Made by a program: the position numbers and the translations under genes | NCBI GenBank assembly: GCA_022836615.1 | Contig: MU405213.1 | Span: forward strand, 62,001 to 126,000 | Source of the DNA: Annulohypoxylon bovei var. microspora | Taxonomy: Eukaryota > Ascomycota > Sordariomycetes > Xylariales > Hypoxylaceae | Length of the DNA stretch: 64,000 nucleotides | Reading direction: 5' to 3' | The notes under the pieces: model-generated | What the model was told of the DNA's origin: nothing | Databases searched by the model: none | What the model saw: only the letters and a program-made list of their open reading frames with translations | Shown: piece by piece, positions 22,558 through 33,808 of the stretch | Position numbering within the stretch: the stretch's first letter is position 1 | Layout of the letters: every line of letters begins with the position of its first letter

Positions 22558-24679
22558 TTATGTTTCCTTACTCTCAGCAAACAACCTCCCAAGCGCATCC
22601 AGCCCAACATTCCCGCCACTAAACACAACCCCCACATCCCACCCCTCCTCGCCGGCCTCCCTCTGCACCAACGCCCTAAACTCCTCATTATACAGCGCAA
22701 CCGCAAGCGGCACCGCGGAGCTCGGCTCGACAACGACCTTCAGGCGCTCGTACGCGAGGCGCATGGCGCGCCTGATCTCGTCCTCGGACACGCTGAAGAA
22801 GCCGGCGACGAGGCGCCGGTCGTAGATGACGGACCACGGGATCGCGCCGACGGGCGTGCGCAGGCCGTCGGCGATGGTCAGGGTCGAGACGCTCGGGATC
22901 CGCGACCCCGACTCGTAGCCCCGCTTGCCGTCGTCGGCGCCCTGGAAGGAGGGCTCCGCGCCGAAGACTCGGATCCCGGTGTTTTCGCAGGAGAGGGCTA
23001 CGCCGGAGAGCACTGGGGTGCGTTAGAGGGGGGTTTAGGACGGCAATTCGTTATTAAAATAGGTAATAGAAAATTGAGAAGGGGGGGGAGGTGAAGGGGG
23101 AAAGTGTATGTATGTATGTATGGTACCTATCTATGTAGGTAGGTAGGTAGGTAGGGAAAGTGCAATTGTATGTGAAAGAAGAGCTAATTTTGTAAGAACA
23201 AATTAAAAAAAGATTCTGCCCATCCTGGGATCGAACCAGGGATCTTCTGATTTTCTCTGTTTTTCATAACAGTCAGACGCCTTGACCACTGGGCCAATGG
23301 GCAGTATGGAATCTTCCACTCAACAGCCGTTTGGCTTCGATGGTATTTCGGTTGGGATGTTTTTCATTAGAATGACTTATATGGTAGTGTCAAAACAGCT
23401 TGTGTACGTCATATCGCGAGCCATCATAATTAAATGGCTCTTGATTTCAGATAGAAAAAGAGGAAGGAGTGTCCAAAGGTTAGGTAACTTACTTCCGCCG
23501 CCGCCACAAGGCGCGATAATAGCATCAAGGCCTCTCTTCTTCGTCGTCTTCACCTCACTCTTCTCTGCCTCGTCGGCCATCAATACCTCAACCTGCTCCT
23601 GAAACTCAAGCCCGAGCGTGCCCTGCCCCAGGATAATATCCGGGTGGTCGTAAGGCGGCACGAGGCGGGCGCCGGTATCCTCGATGACCTTAGCAGTAAC
23701 GGCCTCGCGCTCGACGCTCGTGCTGCCGCTGAAGATCACGTTGGCGCCATAGCCCTTGGTCGCGGCGATCTTGGGGGGTGCTGAAATTGACGGCATCACG
23801 ATGTACGCGGGGATGTTGTTGGTACGGGCTGCGAGCGAGAGGGCTTGTGCATGGTTTCCTTGATTTTGTTAGTCGGTTTGTCTGTATTAGAAAGGGAAAA
23901 ACAGAAGAACTGTAGAAGAGACGGAAGGTCCTTGAGGGATATTTGATGGTGTACAGGTTACACAGAAATTAAATAGGAAAACAGAGCTCATTGGAGGTTT
24001 CGCTATGAGAGTAGATGGTATAACCTCAAGTCTCATAGGGCGGTTGATTCCGTGATCTCATTTCACCCTGTGAGTTCTCATTCCTCGATATAATAAATAC
24101 CACCCACACGGTTCATCAGGACTTCCTTACCTCCTTCCTTGTAACCAACACCAACCCTTTTTCTCATCTCACACCCAACGCTTCACCCCTTTAGTCTGTT
24201 ATTCAACCGAACACTACAACTCCAGGCCGAACTACCGAAGTAATAAGGAGAGAAGTAATCTTGGATCACACCAAAAAGGGAGAAACCATAAGACAATCTT
24301 AAACACAAAATAAAACCCCGAGAAGCAACAAAGAAAAAGGAGAGAGAACGTAAAGAGAAAGTAAAAACCAACCAGAGCTATGCGTAACAACGCCCCTCTC
24401 CCTGCCCCCTCCCTCCAGCCAACCAGGCTCTTTCTTCAACCTCTCGATAGCGTGGAACGCTCCGCGGGCCTTGAACGCGCCCACCTTCTGGAAGTTCTCG
24501 CATTTGAACCAGAGCCTAAGTTTCGGGTTCGCCTTTCCCCCTTCCCCTAGCAGAGAGGCAAGCTCCGAAAGCGAAGAGCTCGTGACTACTGGCGTCTTAT
24601 GCACGAATGGCTCGATCAACTTTCTGGCCTCCGCTACTGAAGCCCGTGTTAGGGGTGGGGATGTTGAAGGGTCTGCCAT
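22558..24679 (-). CDS. SRY1: SRY1-like PLP-dependent hydroxyaspartate/serine dehydratase or racemase
   Basis: Three exons, 24679-24373, 23858-23493 and 23012-22558, closing to 375 aa. The two introns are very long for this genome (514 and 480 nt); the first uses GTTGGT, the second GTAAGT..CAG. The fold-type II PLP site is clear: FKCENFQKVGAFKARGA with Schiff-base Lys70, HSSGNHAQAL across splice 1 (100-109), YIVMPSISAPPK, and the phosphate-binding APCGGGGMLSG across splice 2. The C terminus keeps VEPSSAVPLA and VFSGGNVGLD. Yeast Sry1 deaminates threo-3-hydroxyaspartate; close relatives are serine racemases and serine/threonine dehydratases, which sequence alone does not separate. Intron 2 contains a complete tRNA-Asn gene on the same strand. 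Exon 3 is markedly GC-rich. Confidence 0.93.
23122..23155. repeat. Tandem TAGG/GTAG run in intron
   Basis: GGTACCTATCTATGTAGG followed by tandem TAGG units, lying in intron 2 of the SRY1-like gene downstream of the tRNA. It is related to the window-wide CCTAGG family. Confidence 0.65.
23205..23211 (-). terminator. Pol III terminator (T7) of the nested tRNA
   Basis: Seven Ts on the minus strand begin five bases after the tRNA 3' end, as expected for RNA polymerase III termination. Confidence 0.75.
23217..23303 (-). tRNA. tRNA-Asn(GTT) with a 15-nt intron
   Basis: The minus strand folds as a full cloverleaf. The acceptor stem TGCCCAT pairs perfectly with ATGGGCA. The D stem is GCC/GGC, the anticodon stem TCTGA/TCAGA, and the T arm CCTGG-TTCGATC-CCAGG. 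The anticodon GTT is at 23270-23268. A 15-nt intron (23266-23252) follows position 37, the eukaryotic site, and its AACAG can pair with CTGTT of the anticodon loop, as in the usual anticodon-intron helix. Length without intron is 72 nt. GGTTCGATCCC is a good B box. The gene lies wholly within intron 2 of the SRY1-like gene, in the same orientation, with its own T-run terminator. Confidence 0.92.
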
Positions 24680-25222
24680 TTATGCTATATGCCTTAGACG
24701 ATCAAGATTAATCCTTAGTTATAGGCGATAGGTGGGCTGGTTCATATCAAGTAAGGAATGGTGAGTAAGCGAGTGAAGCCTTATGTAAGTCACATAAGCA
24801 AGCAAGGGTTCGATTATATTTGACCTTCCTTGATACATCCAAGCTGTCAATATTTTGCTGGACATGGAAGAACTTGGTAGGTGGTGAAATCTAGGCCTAG
24901 AAAAGGTCTAACCAGTCACGATTCTACAATTTGTTATCGAGGTCCGATAACGGAGGGTGAAAAGCCTTAGTACGCATCACGCGAGGAGTCAAGTATGAGA
25001 CGGGTAGCAAGTGAAGACCTGGACTGGTTTTAGAAATGCTTCATGAAAACTGGACTACAGCAACTTTTGGGGCCATTCCCGAAAATCCTCATGAGAGATA
25101 AACGTAAGGAATCCTGAATAGGTACATGTACAAAAGCTCCTCCTTTTGTTCCCCGGGGAATATGCCTTCGCCATTTAGTTTTACCGCCCCGTAACTTTTT
25201 TCATTAAAAACGCCAAATGCAC
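24680..25222. other. Spacer between SRY1-like gene and ILV5
   Basis: Promoter of the SRY1-like gene and 3' flank of ILV5, both on the minus strand. Nothing further is recognised. Confidence 0.5.
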
Positions 25223-26694
25223 TTATTTTTGGTTCTCGGGTCGGAGAGATCTGTGTAATTCAAGTGGTTAGTTTTTCAGTCTGTGATGAACCGGAATAGT
25301 CTGAGGCTCATTAGAAAGTCATAGGAGTGAATCTTACCTTACGGCCTTTCCGGCCCTCCAGATCTCCATGCTACGGATTTCTTCCATCTCAGCCTCGAAC
25401 TTCTGTCGGTAATCCTTCTGGCCGTTGTACTCGAGCGATCGCTTGGTCTCGGTACCATCTCTGACGGCGTCGTATAGCTGGTTGAAGACGGGCTTCAAGG
25501 CAGACTTGAACTTGGGAGTCCAGTCGATGGCACCTCGTCGGGCAGTGGTAGAGCAGGCCTCGTACATCCAGTCCATGCCGTTGGCACCGATCAGAGGGTA
25601 TAAACTCTGGGTAGCCTCCTCGACGGTCTCGTTGAAAGCCTCACTGGGAGAGTGACCACGCTCTCGGAGAACCTCGTATTGGGCAAGGAACATACCGTGG
25701 ATACCACCCATCAAGCAACCACGCTCACCGTACAAGTCAGAGTAGACCTCCTTCTCAAAGGTGGTCTTGTAAAGGTAACCACTTCCAACGGCAACGCCGA
25801 GGGCTTGGGCCTTCTCCTCAGCCTTACCAGTGACGTCCTGGAAAACGGCGTAGGAGGAGTTGATACCGCGGCCCTCACGGAAGAGGGATCGGACGGTTCG
25901 GCCAGAGCCCTTGGGAGCAACGAGGATGACATCAATGTCCGTGGGAACATCGACCTTGGTGACGTCCTTGAAGACAGGGGAGAAACCATGGGAGAAGTAC
26001 AGGGTCTAGCAATTATTAGCTTTCTGTCGCCTTGTAAAGATGACTCATACTAGCATACCTTTCCCTTGGTGAGCTGGGGCTTGATGGCAGGCCATGTCTC
26101 GCTCTGGGCAGCATCACTGAGCAGATTCATGACAATGGTACCCTTGGAAATGGCCTCGTCAACCTCGAAAAGGTTCTTGCCAGGAACCCAGCCATCTTGC
26201 ACAGCATCCTTCCACGACTGACCGTTCTTTCGGACACCGATGATGACGTTTAGGCCGTTGTCACGGAGGTTAAGACCCTGACCGTGACCTTGGGAGCCGT
26301 AGCCGATGAGGGCGAGGGTGTCGTTCTTGAAGTACTCCTTTAAGGGATATTAGTTGAATGTTGTGATTAGAATATTCCAATATTATTTTCAAGGACTCAC
26401 CAAGAGCTTCTCCTTGGGCCAGTCGGCACGCTCTACAAAACGATATTAGTAGACATCACACCTGTATAATAGTCAATTGATCCTACCATAAACCTCCTCA
26501 GACGTTCCAGCAAAGTCAATGGTCTTGACACCACGGACCTGTTGCTGAACAGCGCCAGCGAGGACGGGGCGGGCCTTGACGGTGGCTCTAGCGATGTTGG
26601 ACGCAGCAACGAACGATCGTGTCTGGACGGCGGGCGAGGCCACACGACGAGCCAATTGGCTGCGAAGGGCCTTGGAAAAGCCTCTGGAAGCCAT
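25223..26694 (-). CDS. ILV5: Ketol-acid reductoisomerase, mitochondrial
   Basis: Five exons: 26694-26487, 26432-26401 (32 nt), 26337-26059, 26005-25338 and 25250-25223 (28 nt), closing to 404 aa. All introns are GT..AG, 53-87 nt. The last exon supplies SLRPENQK, the conserved family C terminus; without it the frame stops early at AVR. The enzyme converts acetolactate and acetohydroxybutyrate in valine/isoleucine synthesis using NADPH and Mg2+. Residues 1-55 are an Arg/Ser/Ala-rich mitochondrial presequence. GYGSQGHGQGLNLRDNG (92-108) is the NADPH site; LYFSHGF, LVAPKGSGRTVRSLF and EVYSDLYGERGCL follow, the last holding metal-binding acidic residues. A TGACTC core lies about 100 bp upstream on the coding strand. 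Confidence 0.98.
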
Positions 26695-27682
26695 CGTGAA
26701 AAGACGATTTGAGTGGAGATCAACGGGAAGAGGTGTGGTCAAGAGACACGATGTGTATAATTGTATTGTATAAATTTCGATTGGGCTCTTGCGAGTCAGA
26801 ATTTTTTACACTTTTTTTTAATTTTTTTTAACAGGGTCTCGGTAGCTACTGCTAGGAGCTAGGTAGTTGTGCGACTTCGGCGGTGAGTCTTTGCACATAC
26901 CCTATAGGTAGCCAATGGTGGGGTAAATTGAACCGGTCCGGTCAAGGTGAGTGTGGGGCAGGGTACATGTGGTGGTAGTACAGCTTCATATTGGTCTTGT
27001 AGTACAAGCGCATGTTTTTACTTCATCCCTTGCGACGATTAAGTGGAAGGAAACTTGGAGCATTGGAAGTAGCCCTGGAGCTGGCACAATTCCCAATTAT
27101 GGCAGTGACGATAGAGTTACATTCAATGTTACTGACGAGTACCTTGGTATATATCTAAAGGTTTTGTCGGTAACCTATAAGAATCATTAGCTAGGAACAT
27201 GAATAGTACCCATACAGCCCATATCAATATTCCAAATGTCACCAAGTAGCAGCTAAGAAAGATCTGATAATTGTGAATTTTATTAAATTCGTGCGCCAGT
27301 ATCTATTTATTGTATACGGCCGGTTGCCGTTTATGCAATGCGTTCTCCCTGACTGCCAGGGTCCATGATGTTATTGTTCATAGGATTTTGCCGTAGGATT
27401 CCTAAGGCAGAGACGGCAGGGCAGCGGTTTCGACCATGGCTCCAAGTAAATGCGGTCCCTCGAAAACGCCTTGCTATGTATCTTCTACAAAGCTAATCTA
27501 AAGCTTCGTTCGTTCGTTCGTTTCGTTATATCTTGCTCCTCCGACTCCAACGTCATCAAACTGAGTCATCCTGCCTAAGTTTTTGAATTCTGTTAGTTGG
27601 GTGTAGCAACTGAGTATGTCCGGTTGAGGAAAAACACATGTTGAACGTTCGCAACATGTTCCGCCTAATACTGCAGAGACGA
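26695..27682. other. Spacer between ILV5 and UBC12
   Basis: ILV5 promoter side and UBC12 3' flank. It contains T-rich runs (26804-26832), the TGACTC core, and a tandem CGTT run near 27505-27526. No gene is supported. Confidence 0.5.
26793..26798 (-). promoter_or_regulatory. Possible CPC1/GCN4-type site upstream of ILV5
   Basis: GAGTCA on the plus strand reads TGACTC on the coding strand, about 100 bp before the ILV5 ATG. General amino-acid control factors bind TGACTCA-like sites ahead of such genes. The seventh base differs (TGACTCG), so this is only a candidate. Confidence 0.3.
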
Positions 27683-28373
27683 CTAAGCTCTGCTAGCAAA
27701 CATTACGCGGTCATACAGGACCCCTCTTATTGATCCACCATTCATAGTTGCGCGAACATTTCGACGAAAGTTATCCCTACTCGATCGTAGGTCATCCGCA
27801 GCTTCCTGGTTGAGGGGATCCGAAGCGTTCGGCTCAAGAAATAGGAACTGTAGACCAACGATGACGGCGTTGAGGTTAAGTACGGGCTTCCAGTCTTCGC
27901 GCAGAATGTTCAGGCACACCTTGCCTTCTAGGTCGATGTTGGGGTGGTAGATCTTCTGCTGACAGCGCACCTTCGGAGGTTCGTGGGGGTAGTTTGGACC
28001 CATAGTGAAGGTGAAGGTAAATCGGCCGCCGTGGTATATGCCTTCGTCGGGAGTGATCTCGAGAGTAAAGTTAAGGATATCATCTGGGTCGGGGAATATT
28101 GTCTTCATCGTTGAACCAAGGGACAACTCCGAAAGATCTACACGGATGCGAAGTTAAGATGTTTAGTAACTTAAATATATATAACATGATATTATGTCTT
28201 ACCTTTCTGTACCCGAAGCTGGGCAGATGTGACCTTCTTCTTCTTCCCAGCTGCGCCATCAGCGTTGTCCGCTTTTTGTTGGGCAGATTTCTAGAAGGCA
28301 GCTAGGATTAGAATGCGCAACTCAATATGCTAGGAATAATGATGCGACTCACCATAGACCAGATCTTCAACAT
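27683..28373 (-). CDS. UBC12: NEDD8-conjugating enzyme E2
   Basis: Three exons, 28373-28353, 28290-28203 and 28137-27683, with introns of 62 and 65 nt, closing to 187 aa (yeast Ubc12 is 188). The 21-nt first exon encodes MLKIWSM, the Phe/Leu-rich N-terminal peptide whose acetylated Met docks into Dcn1 and the NEDD8 E1. A Lys-rich linker precedes VTSAQLRVQKDL. The UBC fold follows: FPDPDDILNF, MGPNYPHEPPKVRC, IYHPNIDLEGKVCLNIL with catalytic Cys111, and LNAVIVGLQFLFLEPNASDPLN. Ubc12 transfers NEDD8 to cullins, activating SCF ubiquitin ligases. A Lys-rich linker and short C-terminal tail (DRVMFASRA) are the only variable parts. Confidence 0.97.
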
Positions 28374-29654
28374 CTTGACGGTCGTGTGACACAGATATGG
28401 TTGGATGGGTGACAAACGGAGAAGAGCAGATCTTCGACGAGGTAGAAGGCGATTAATACGGAAGTAGAGGTTGAGGGTGGATTAACGAGTGAGAAGGAAT
28501 CTGCCCAAGATTTATAGGCTTTGTTAAAGTTGAGAAACTGGCGGGTAGAAAAGAAAATAAGAGTGTTGACGTTGTTTCGCGTGATAAGACACAATCACAC
28601 AGTCCAAGACTTTAGGAAGTTAAGGAGCCTCGCTTTGCGACCCGACGCCCGGACCAACTTAGCCCTTTTTAGAGGATGCACTTACCTAACCCACCCAGCC
28701 CACCTTATCATCACGCTTACGTAATGCCTCTTCAAATGCTTGAAACTTCAAACACTTGCAGTACATACATACCTACATCAACTTTAATACATCCATATAT
28801 ACAACTAAACCAAGTGCACAACATTAGTAGCATAACAATCACGGGACAAGTCATCTCCAAGGACTTTTATATCCTTATTTCTTTTCTAGCTAGAAACTAA
28901 GCTATTGACAAGAAAATATCCCCCAAGGAAACCTATCCTTCTCGCGATCTCGAGCCAACTGTTTTGGAGTTCCCCTCCAATGGTCCTGAGACCCGAAGCC
29001 GATTGCTCATCTATGTACCTAGACAGGTAGGTTTGCTTTCCTTTTGCCTTAACTCGATATATAACACGGGCTACCCGTCCGGCCCTCCGGTCCTGTTTTT
29101 TTGATTCCGCTCGGATCACGATACCCTATGCCCCTAGGCTTCCAACTCCTTCCCTACCTCACACAAAGAAACAGGACTGCGAATAAGTAAGATAAAAATA
29201 AAACAATAAAATGGTAGGAGAAATAGCCAGAGAGATCGGTCGGCCGCGGTAATTAATGTACAAGAAGATCTCGCAGAAGAAAGGTTTGCGATTTCGATAT
29301 ATATATAGAAAGCCATCGAGAGATGATCGGGCGCAAGAACCGGAACGGAAGGTAAGGAAACTCAAAGTCGTACTCGTACAATAGTACACCGAAGCTTTGG
29401 CAATGTAGTTTGCGACAGGATAATGACGCGTGAGACCCGAAATCTCAAATGAGCGAAAGAAAAAGACTCCAAAAACTCCAACGGAAGCCAGACCAGACCA
29501 TACACGCTGTAGATGCGATCCGTCCCCTCCCTTACTTGCTTAACGAATGTGATATCATACGAGCAACATAACAAATGAATCTCGGGGGTATCTTTACACG
29601 CGCGCAAAAACACGGGTAACGACAAGCAGAGCCGTCGGGGCGTATTACGGCTCC
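28374..29654. other. Spacer between UBC12 and the ApsA gene
   Basis: UBC12 promoter side and the presumed long 3' UTR of the ApsA gene, both on the minus strand. No coding or RNA gene was recognised. Confidence 0.5.
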
Positions 29655-32600
29655 TCAGAACCCCTTAAACGGGTCGTCGCGGAAGTAATCCTCCTCGCCC
29701 ACCCTGCTCCCGGCATACGAGTCGGTACCGCGGGTGCCGCGCGAGACATAGCTGTCGCGGTGTCTGCTGCGGCTGCGCCTCCGGCGGATCTCCTTGCTAC
29801 GGCGGCGCGCGCGGTAGCGCCACTCCTCCTGCTCGTCGGGGGGCTCCTCGAAGCGCGGGAACGTGAGCGGGCTGATGAAGGCCTCCATGCGCACGGTGCC
29901 GATGGCCTCGAAGAAGTTGCCGGGCGGCCGCGACGACGCCTCCGACGTGCGCTGCGACCCCGCCGTGCTCATGCCCCACGTGACGTTGCTCGACGCCTGC
30001 GACTGGTAGATGTCGGACGAGCCGGCCGTGCCCACGCTGTTGCCCGCCGTGCTGTTGGTCGACGCGTGGTACGAGCTGCTGTGGCTGGCCGGGCCCGAGA
30101 ACCCGCGGAACGAGAGCGGCGGCGGGATGTGCCCGCCCGTGTTGCTGCGCTTGCGCCCGTGCAGCACGACTTGGTTGGCGCGCTCGTGCACCCGCTCTCC
30201 CGACCTCTCGTGGAATCGCGGGATGAAGGGGGGCTCGGCCGCATCGCGCGACAGTTCGCGCTGGTGGTTGGGCAGCGGGGCGAACCCGTCTGGTTTAAAG
30301 GAGAAGGATTCCTCGAGCTCGTTGGTGCTCGGGAGAGGGTCGTGGCGGGTCGTCAAGGCGGGATTCTTGCCCTTCGTTAATCTGATGGAATCGCGGATGC
30401 CGGATCTCCTGACTTTCGTCTGCGATATCTCGAAATCTGGGGGCGGTGGAGCAGCGCTGATGCTCGGGGGGACGGCGGCTGAAGATGAGAGGATCTCGGG
30501 TACATCCTGTTGTGAGTGAGCAAGGAATGACAACGATGTCAGCCAGAGATAATGCCGTTCGGCAGAGGAGGCCGTGAATTTCAATGCTCTTTGAGGTGTT
30601 AGGATAAGGATTGATCGATTGAAAATCTGTGTGGCGCCCTTTGGCGGAGGGTTGTCGTCCTTGACATCCAAAACGGATTGGATGGTCACTATAAAGTAGT
30701 CAGCAATATTATTCGGGATGAGTAGCATGGTTACCGCTTACGTTTTCGACCTGGTTTACCCATCAACGCACTGCCATTTGCAGGCTGCTTACTGCTCCAC
30801 AGGATCGCGCGTTCATACGGCGCTAGCCATACCCATCGCTTATGGCGATCGTTGCTGTTCTCCTCACCACGGGCATTTCCTTCAGGCATGCCAAAAGACT
30901 TGCGTCTTCTAACATATTTAAACATCCATTCGCCAACCATCGTCTGAGCAATAGCGTCTACTACGCTCGACGACTGTTGATTACTACCAACAGAACCCGT
31001 GTTCGTGTTCTCAGTGTTGGCTGTGTTAGCGGTATTCGTTGAGGGCTGAGATTTGTGGCCGCGATATCTCCCGCCGTAGTTGCGTTGAGGAGTGGTGATA
31101 TCGTTTGTTGGTAGTGGTGGTAGACTAGGGCTTTCAGGGGCCTCTTCCGAGGGCGACATTGGCGGTGGTGGCGAACGACTGCTTCTCCTACCCCTACGGT
31201 TGCTAGGCATAACTGCAACAGACCGGGCTTTGCGAACGCTACTGTTTCTATACACGCTACCTCTCACGCCTCGACGATTGGGAGGCTCATCGTTGGGTGT
31301 GGGGCTGCGGTGGCCATCACTCGGGGCACTGACGCTAAACGGCGGCTTCCTTGAGCTGGCCCTCGTAGGTATCGGGAATGGAGGATCCCGAGACTCGGGT
31401 AGGCTAGGGCTTCGCGAACGGCCCTGGTGTGAAGCGATGCCACTCTGAATCATTGCTGACTTGCGCATCACACTAGCCCTGGAACCTATGGTATACCCAA
31501 GGGCCCCACCAGAAACTCGAGTAGACACTTTGATGGACGGCTTGCGTACCAGACCCTCTGGGGAATCAGCAAGGCGGTAGGAGCTATAAACTTCCGGACT
31601 TCCGAGCTTGCTCACAACGTTCGTCGATTGCCTAGCAGCGCTCTTAGCCTGTTCCGACATAGCTGCAGGGACTGTGCCAGTCGTCATTCGCTTGCTAGGT
31701 TTAACGGTGCCGATTTTAGGTCTTGGAGCTAGTGCTGTGCGGTATTCGGAGTCGCTCTGGTCGCCGTCGAATTCGTCAACCTCGTCCGAGCTTTGGACGT
31801 CGAAGCCAGCGAACAAGCTACTGATCCGGTGTGGTCGTCTCACAGGCGCCTTAGCACTTGACAATGGGCCGTCGTCATTATTACCTGGGTACGCGTCTCG
31901 CGTCTCCGTGTGATCCGCCGTTGGAGATTCCGGGGGTGACGAAGGCAGTTCGCCAGAGAAACTCCGTCTGCCCTGTTCAAGACGGCGCGGGTTTCGCGGG
32001 GGGACGTGTCCAGGCACCGGAGTGAAGGCTTTGTTATCGTCGACTGCTGAAGTAGGGGCTGGGGATGTAGGTCTCGATGTGATGGCAGACGGATGAAGAT
32101 GCGGGGGCAGTTTGTCGAGCCTCTTATCAGTCCTGATCTCGTCCGTCTGTGATGAAGTTGATGTCATGGGTTTTGATTGCAGAAGTGAAACCTGGCATCC
32201 GAAGTCCTTGACATACTGAGGTAACCGGTGTTCACGTGGAGTCGACGGTCTACTAGTTGGCGGGATGATGCTGATGCTGGGTACCAAAAGAGGCGAAGCG
32301 GACCGTTCAGGCAAAGCACGATCAGTCTGAGTAGCAATCGACTTTGTAACGGTGGCAGCAGCTGGTTTCATTTCCACAATCACCGGGTTCGAAGTTGCCA
32401 GTATTTGGGCCTCTTTCGATGTCTGGGATCCAGCTGATACCATTGGCTTCGTGGGCTTCGGTGCTTCCAGCGGTGCTGGCTTAGTAAGGTACACCCTCTT
32501 ACGGCTCTGGTTTGCTTCGATCTCACCCTCTGTTCGAGTTGGACTCTCCACGCCCATCAACTTCTCAAATTTCAAAGTAGGCTCCGGGGTTGACGGTTTC

Positions 32601-33808
32601 ACGGGGGAGACCTTGGGAGATGGAGGTGGTGAGAATTGAATCCCTGTGTCGGTATACTCTACCTTGGGAGGTAAAACCACCGACTCTTCGTCATCCTCGC
32701 GAATTCCACCTTCAAGCCTATCGAGCACCGTCTGGTTCATGAACATCCTGCTTCGCGCAACGCTACCAGGCCGTATCTGGCTGTCACTGCTCCGATTACG
32801 TCGATGAGTTCTTGACATCATGCTATCCCGGCTTTGGGCTCGGTTGCGTCCCGTGGTTGTTGAGAACACACTTTGCCGGCCGTCCGGGTCTGTCTGGTAA
32901 TCGTCATCGTCGTCGAAGTTGAGCTCATCGGCAAGACTATGACCATTCATCTTGCCTATACCAGGTCCGCCGATCATGGAGAATCGGATGCTATTGGTTA
33001 TGCTCATAGTTCGCACACTAGCACCATCGTTCTCCTTACCCTCCTCGCCTTCGCTCTCGGCACCATTTTGAGGGCCAGTCGCTTGTGATTCCTGAAGGTT
33101 GGCGAACTCCTCCAAGACGACCCTTAGCCGACTCTCAGCAACGTGGATCTTTCGTTCGTACTTGCGCCTTTCCTCGTCCCAGTCATCTTTCTCTTTCGCC
33201 CAAAGGTCGTGTACCCTTTCTGAATCCTCCTCCTGGGTCCGTACCCTCTTCTGTGCGTTCTCTAGCCGTTTCTTGGTCTCAGTGATTGCTTCGACCGCTT
33301 CATCACGTTCCCTTGCCAACTCGCCCAAAGCAGATGATGTGCCACCCTCGAGGAGGGCTAATTGTCGTTTAAGGGACCGGTTTTCCTTGCCGATGCTAGA
33401 CAGGTTGGTTTGCGAAGACTCCTGTTCTTCTTGAGTAGTATGCAGTGCGCTTTCGAGACTCTCGATTATCTTTAATTTCTCCTCCTGATCCCTCCGCAAT
33501 GATAGTATCTCCGAGACGAGGTTCGCGTGAAGGGTAGGTGTGAACCGGCGAGGATCCAAGATGCTGACATTATCATCGATCGCTCCATCTTTCGAAGATC
33601 TCTTACTCTTATTCTTGCTTTTCCTCCTCTCGATCTTGTCCATTGGTAGTGGTGGCGGTGGGGAAGAAGCAGGGGGTGTAACAGAACGTCGCGACCTCTT
33701 CGAGCGCTGGGAGCTTCGCGATGGGGTCCGATAGGGCGTGTCTGTTGGTGTCGGTAGCGACGCAGCAGCAGCACTGCTGAGCTCGTCTTCAGTTTCCCAT
33801 AAAGCCAT
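29655..33808 (-). CDS. apsA: ApsA/Num1-type cortical anchor with Mcp5 PH domain
   Basis: Two exons, 33808-30742 and 30688-29655, with a 53-nt GTAAGC..TAG intron inside the PH domain, giving 1366 aa. The start is the first ATG (MALWETEDEL); the frame is open four codons further. A Ser/Arg-rich N terminus leads into a coiled coil at about 94-240. A long disordered Pro/Ser-rich middle follows. The Mcp5-type PH domain spans about 950-1082 (GEWMFKYVRRR, HKRWVWLAPYERAILWSSKQ, LTIQSVLDVKDDNP, SILILTPQRALKFTA, HYLWLTSLSFLAHS). The last 280 residues are disordered and end in RRRSRSRHRDS-type sequence. The family anchors dynein or mitochondria at the plasma membrane and positions nuclei (A. nidulans ApsA, yeast Num1). 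Exon 2 becomes strongly GC-rich around 29700-30290. Confidence 0.92.

Noticed and set aside
29760..30380. 206-codon open frame on the plus strand, Ala/Arg-rich
   Set aside because: It lies antisense to the ApsA tail, is low complexity, and is explained by GC-rich codons of the real gene.
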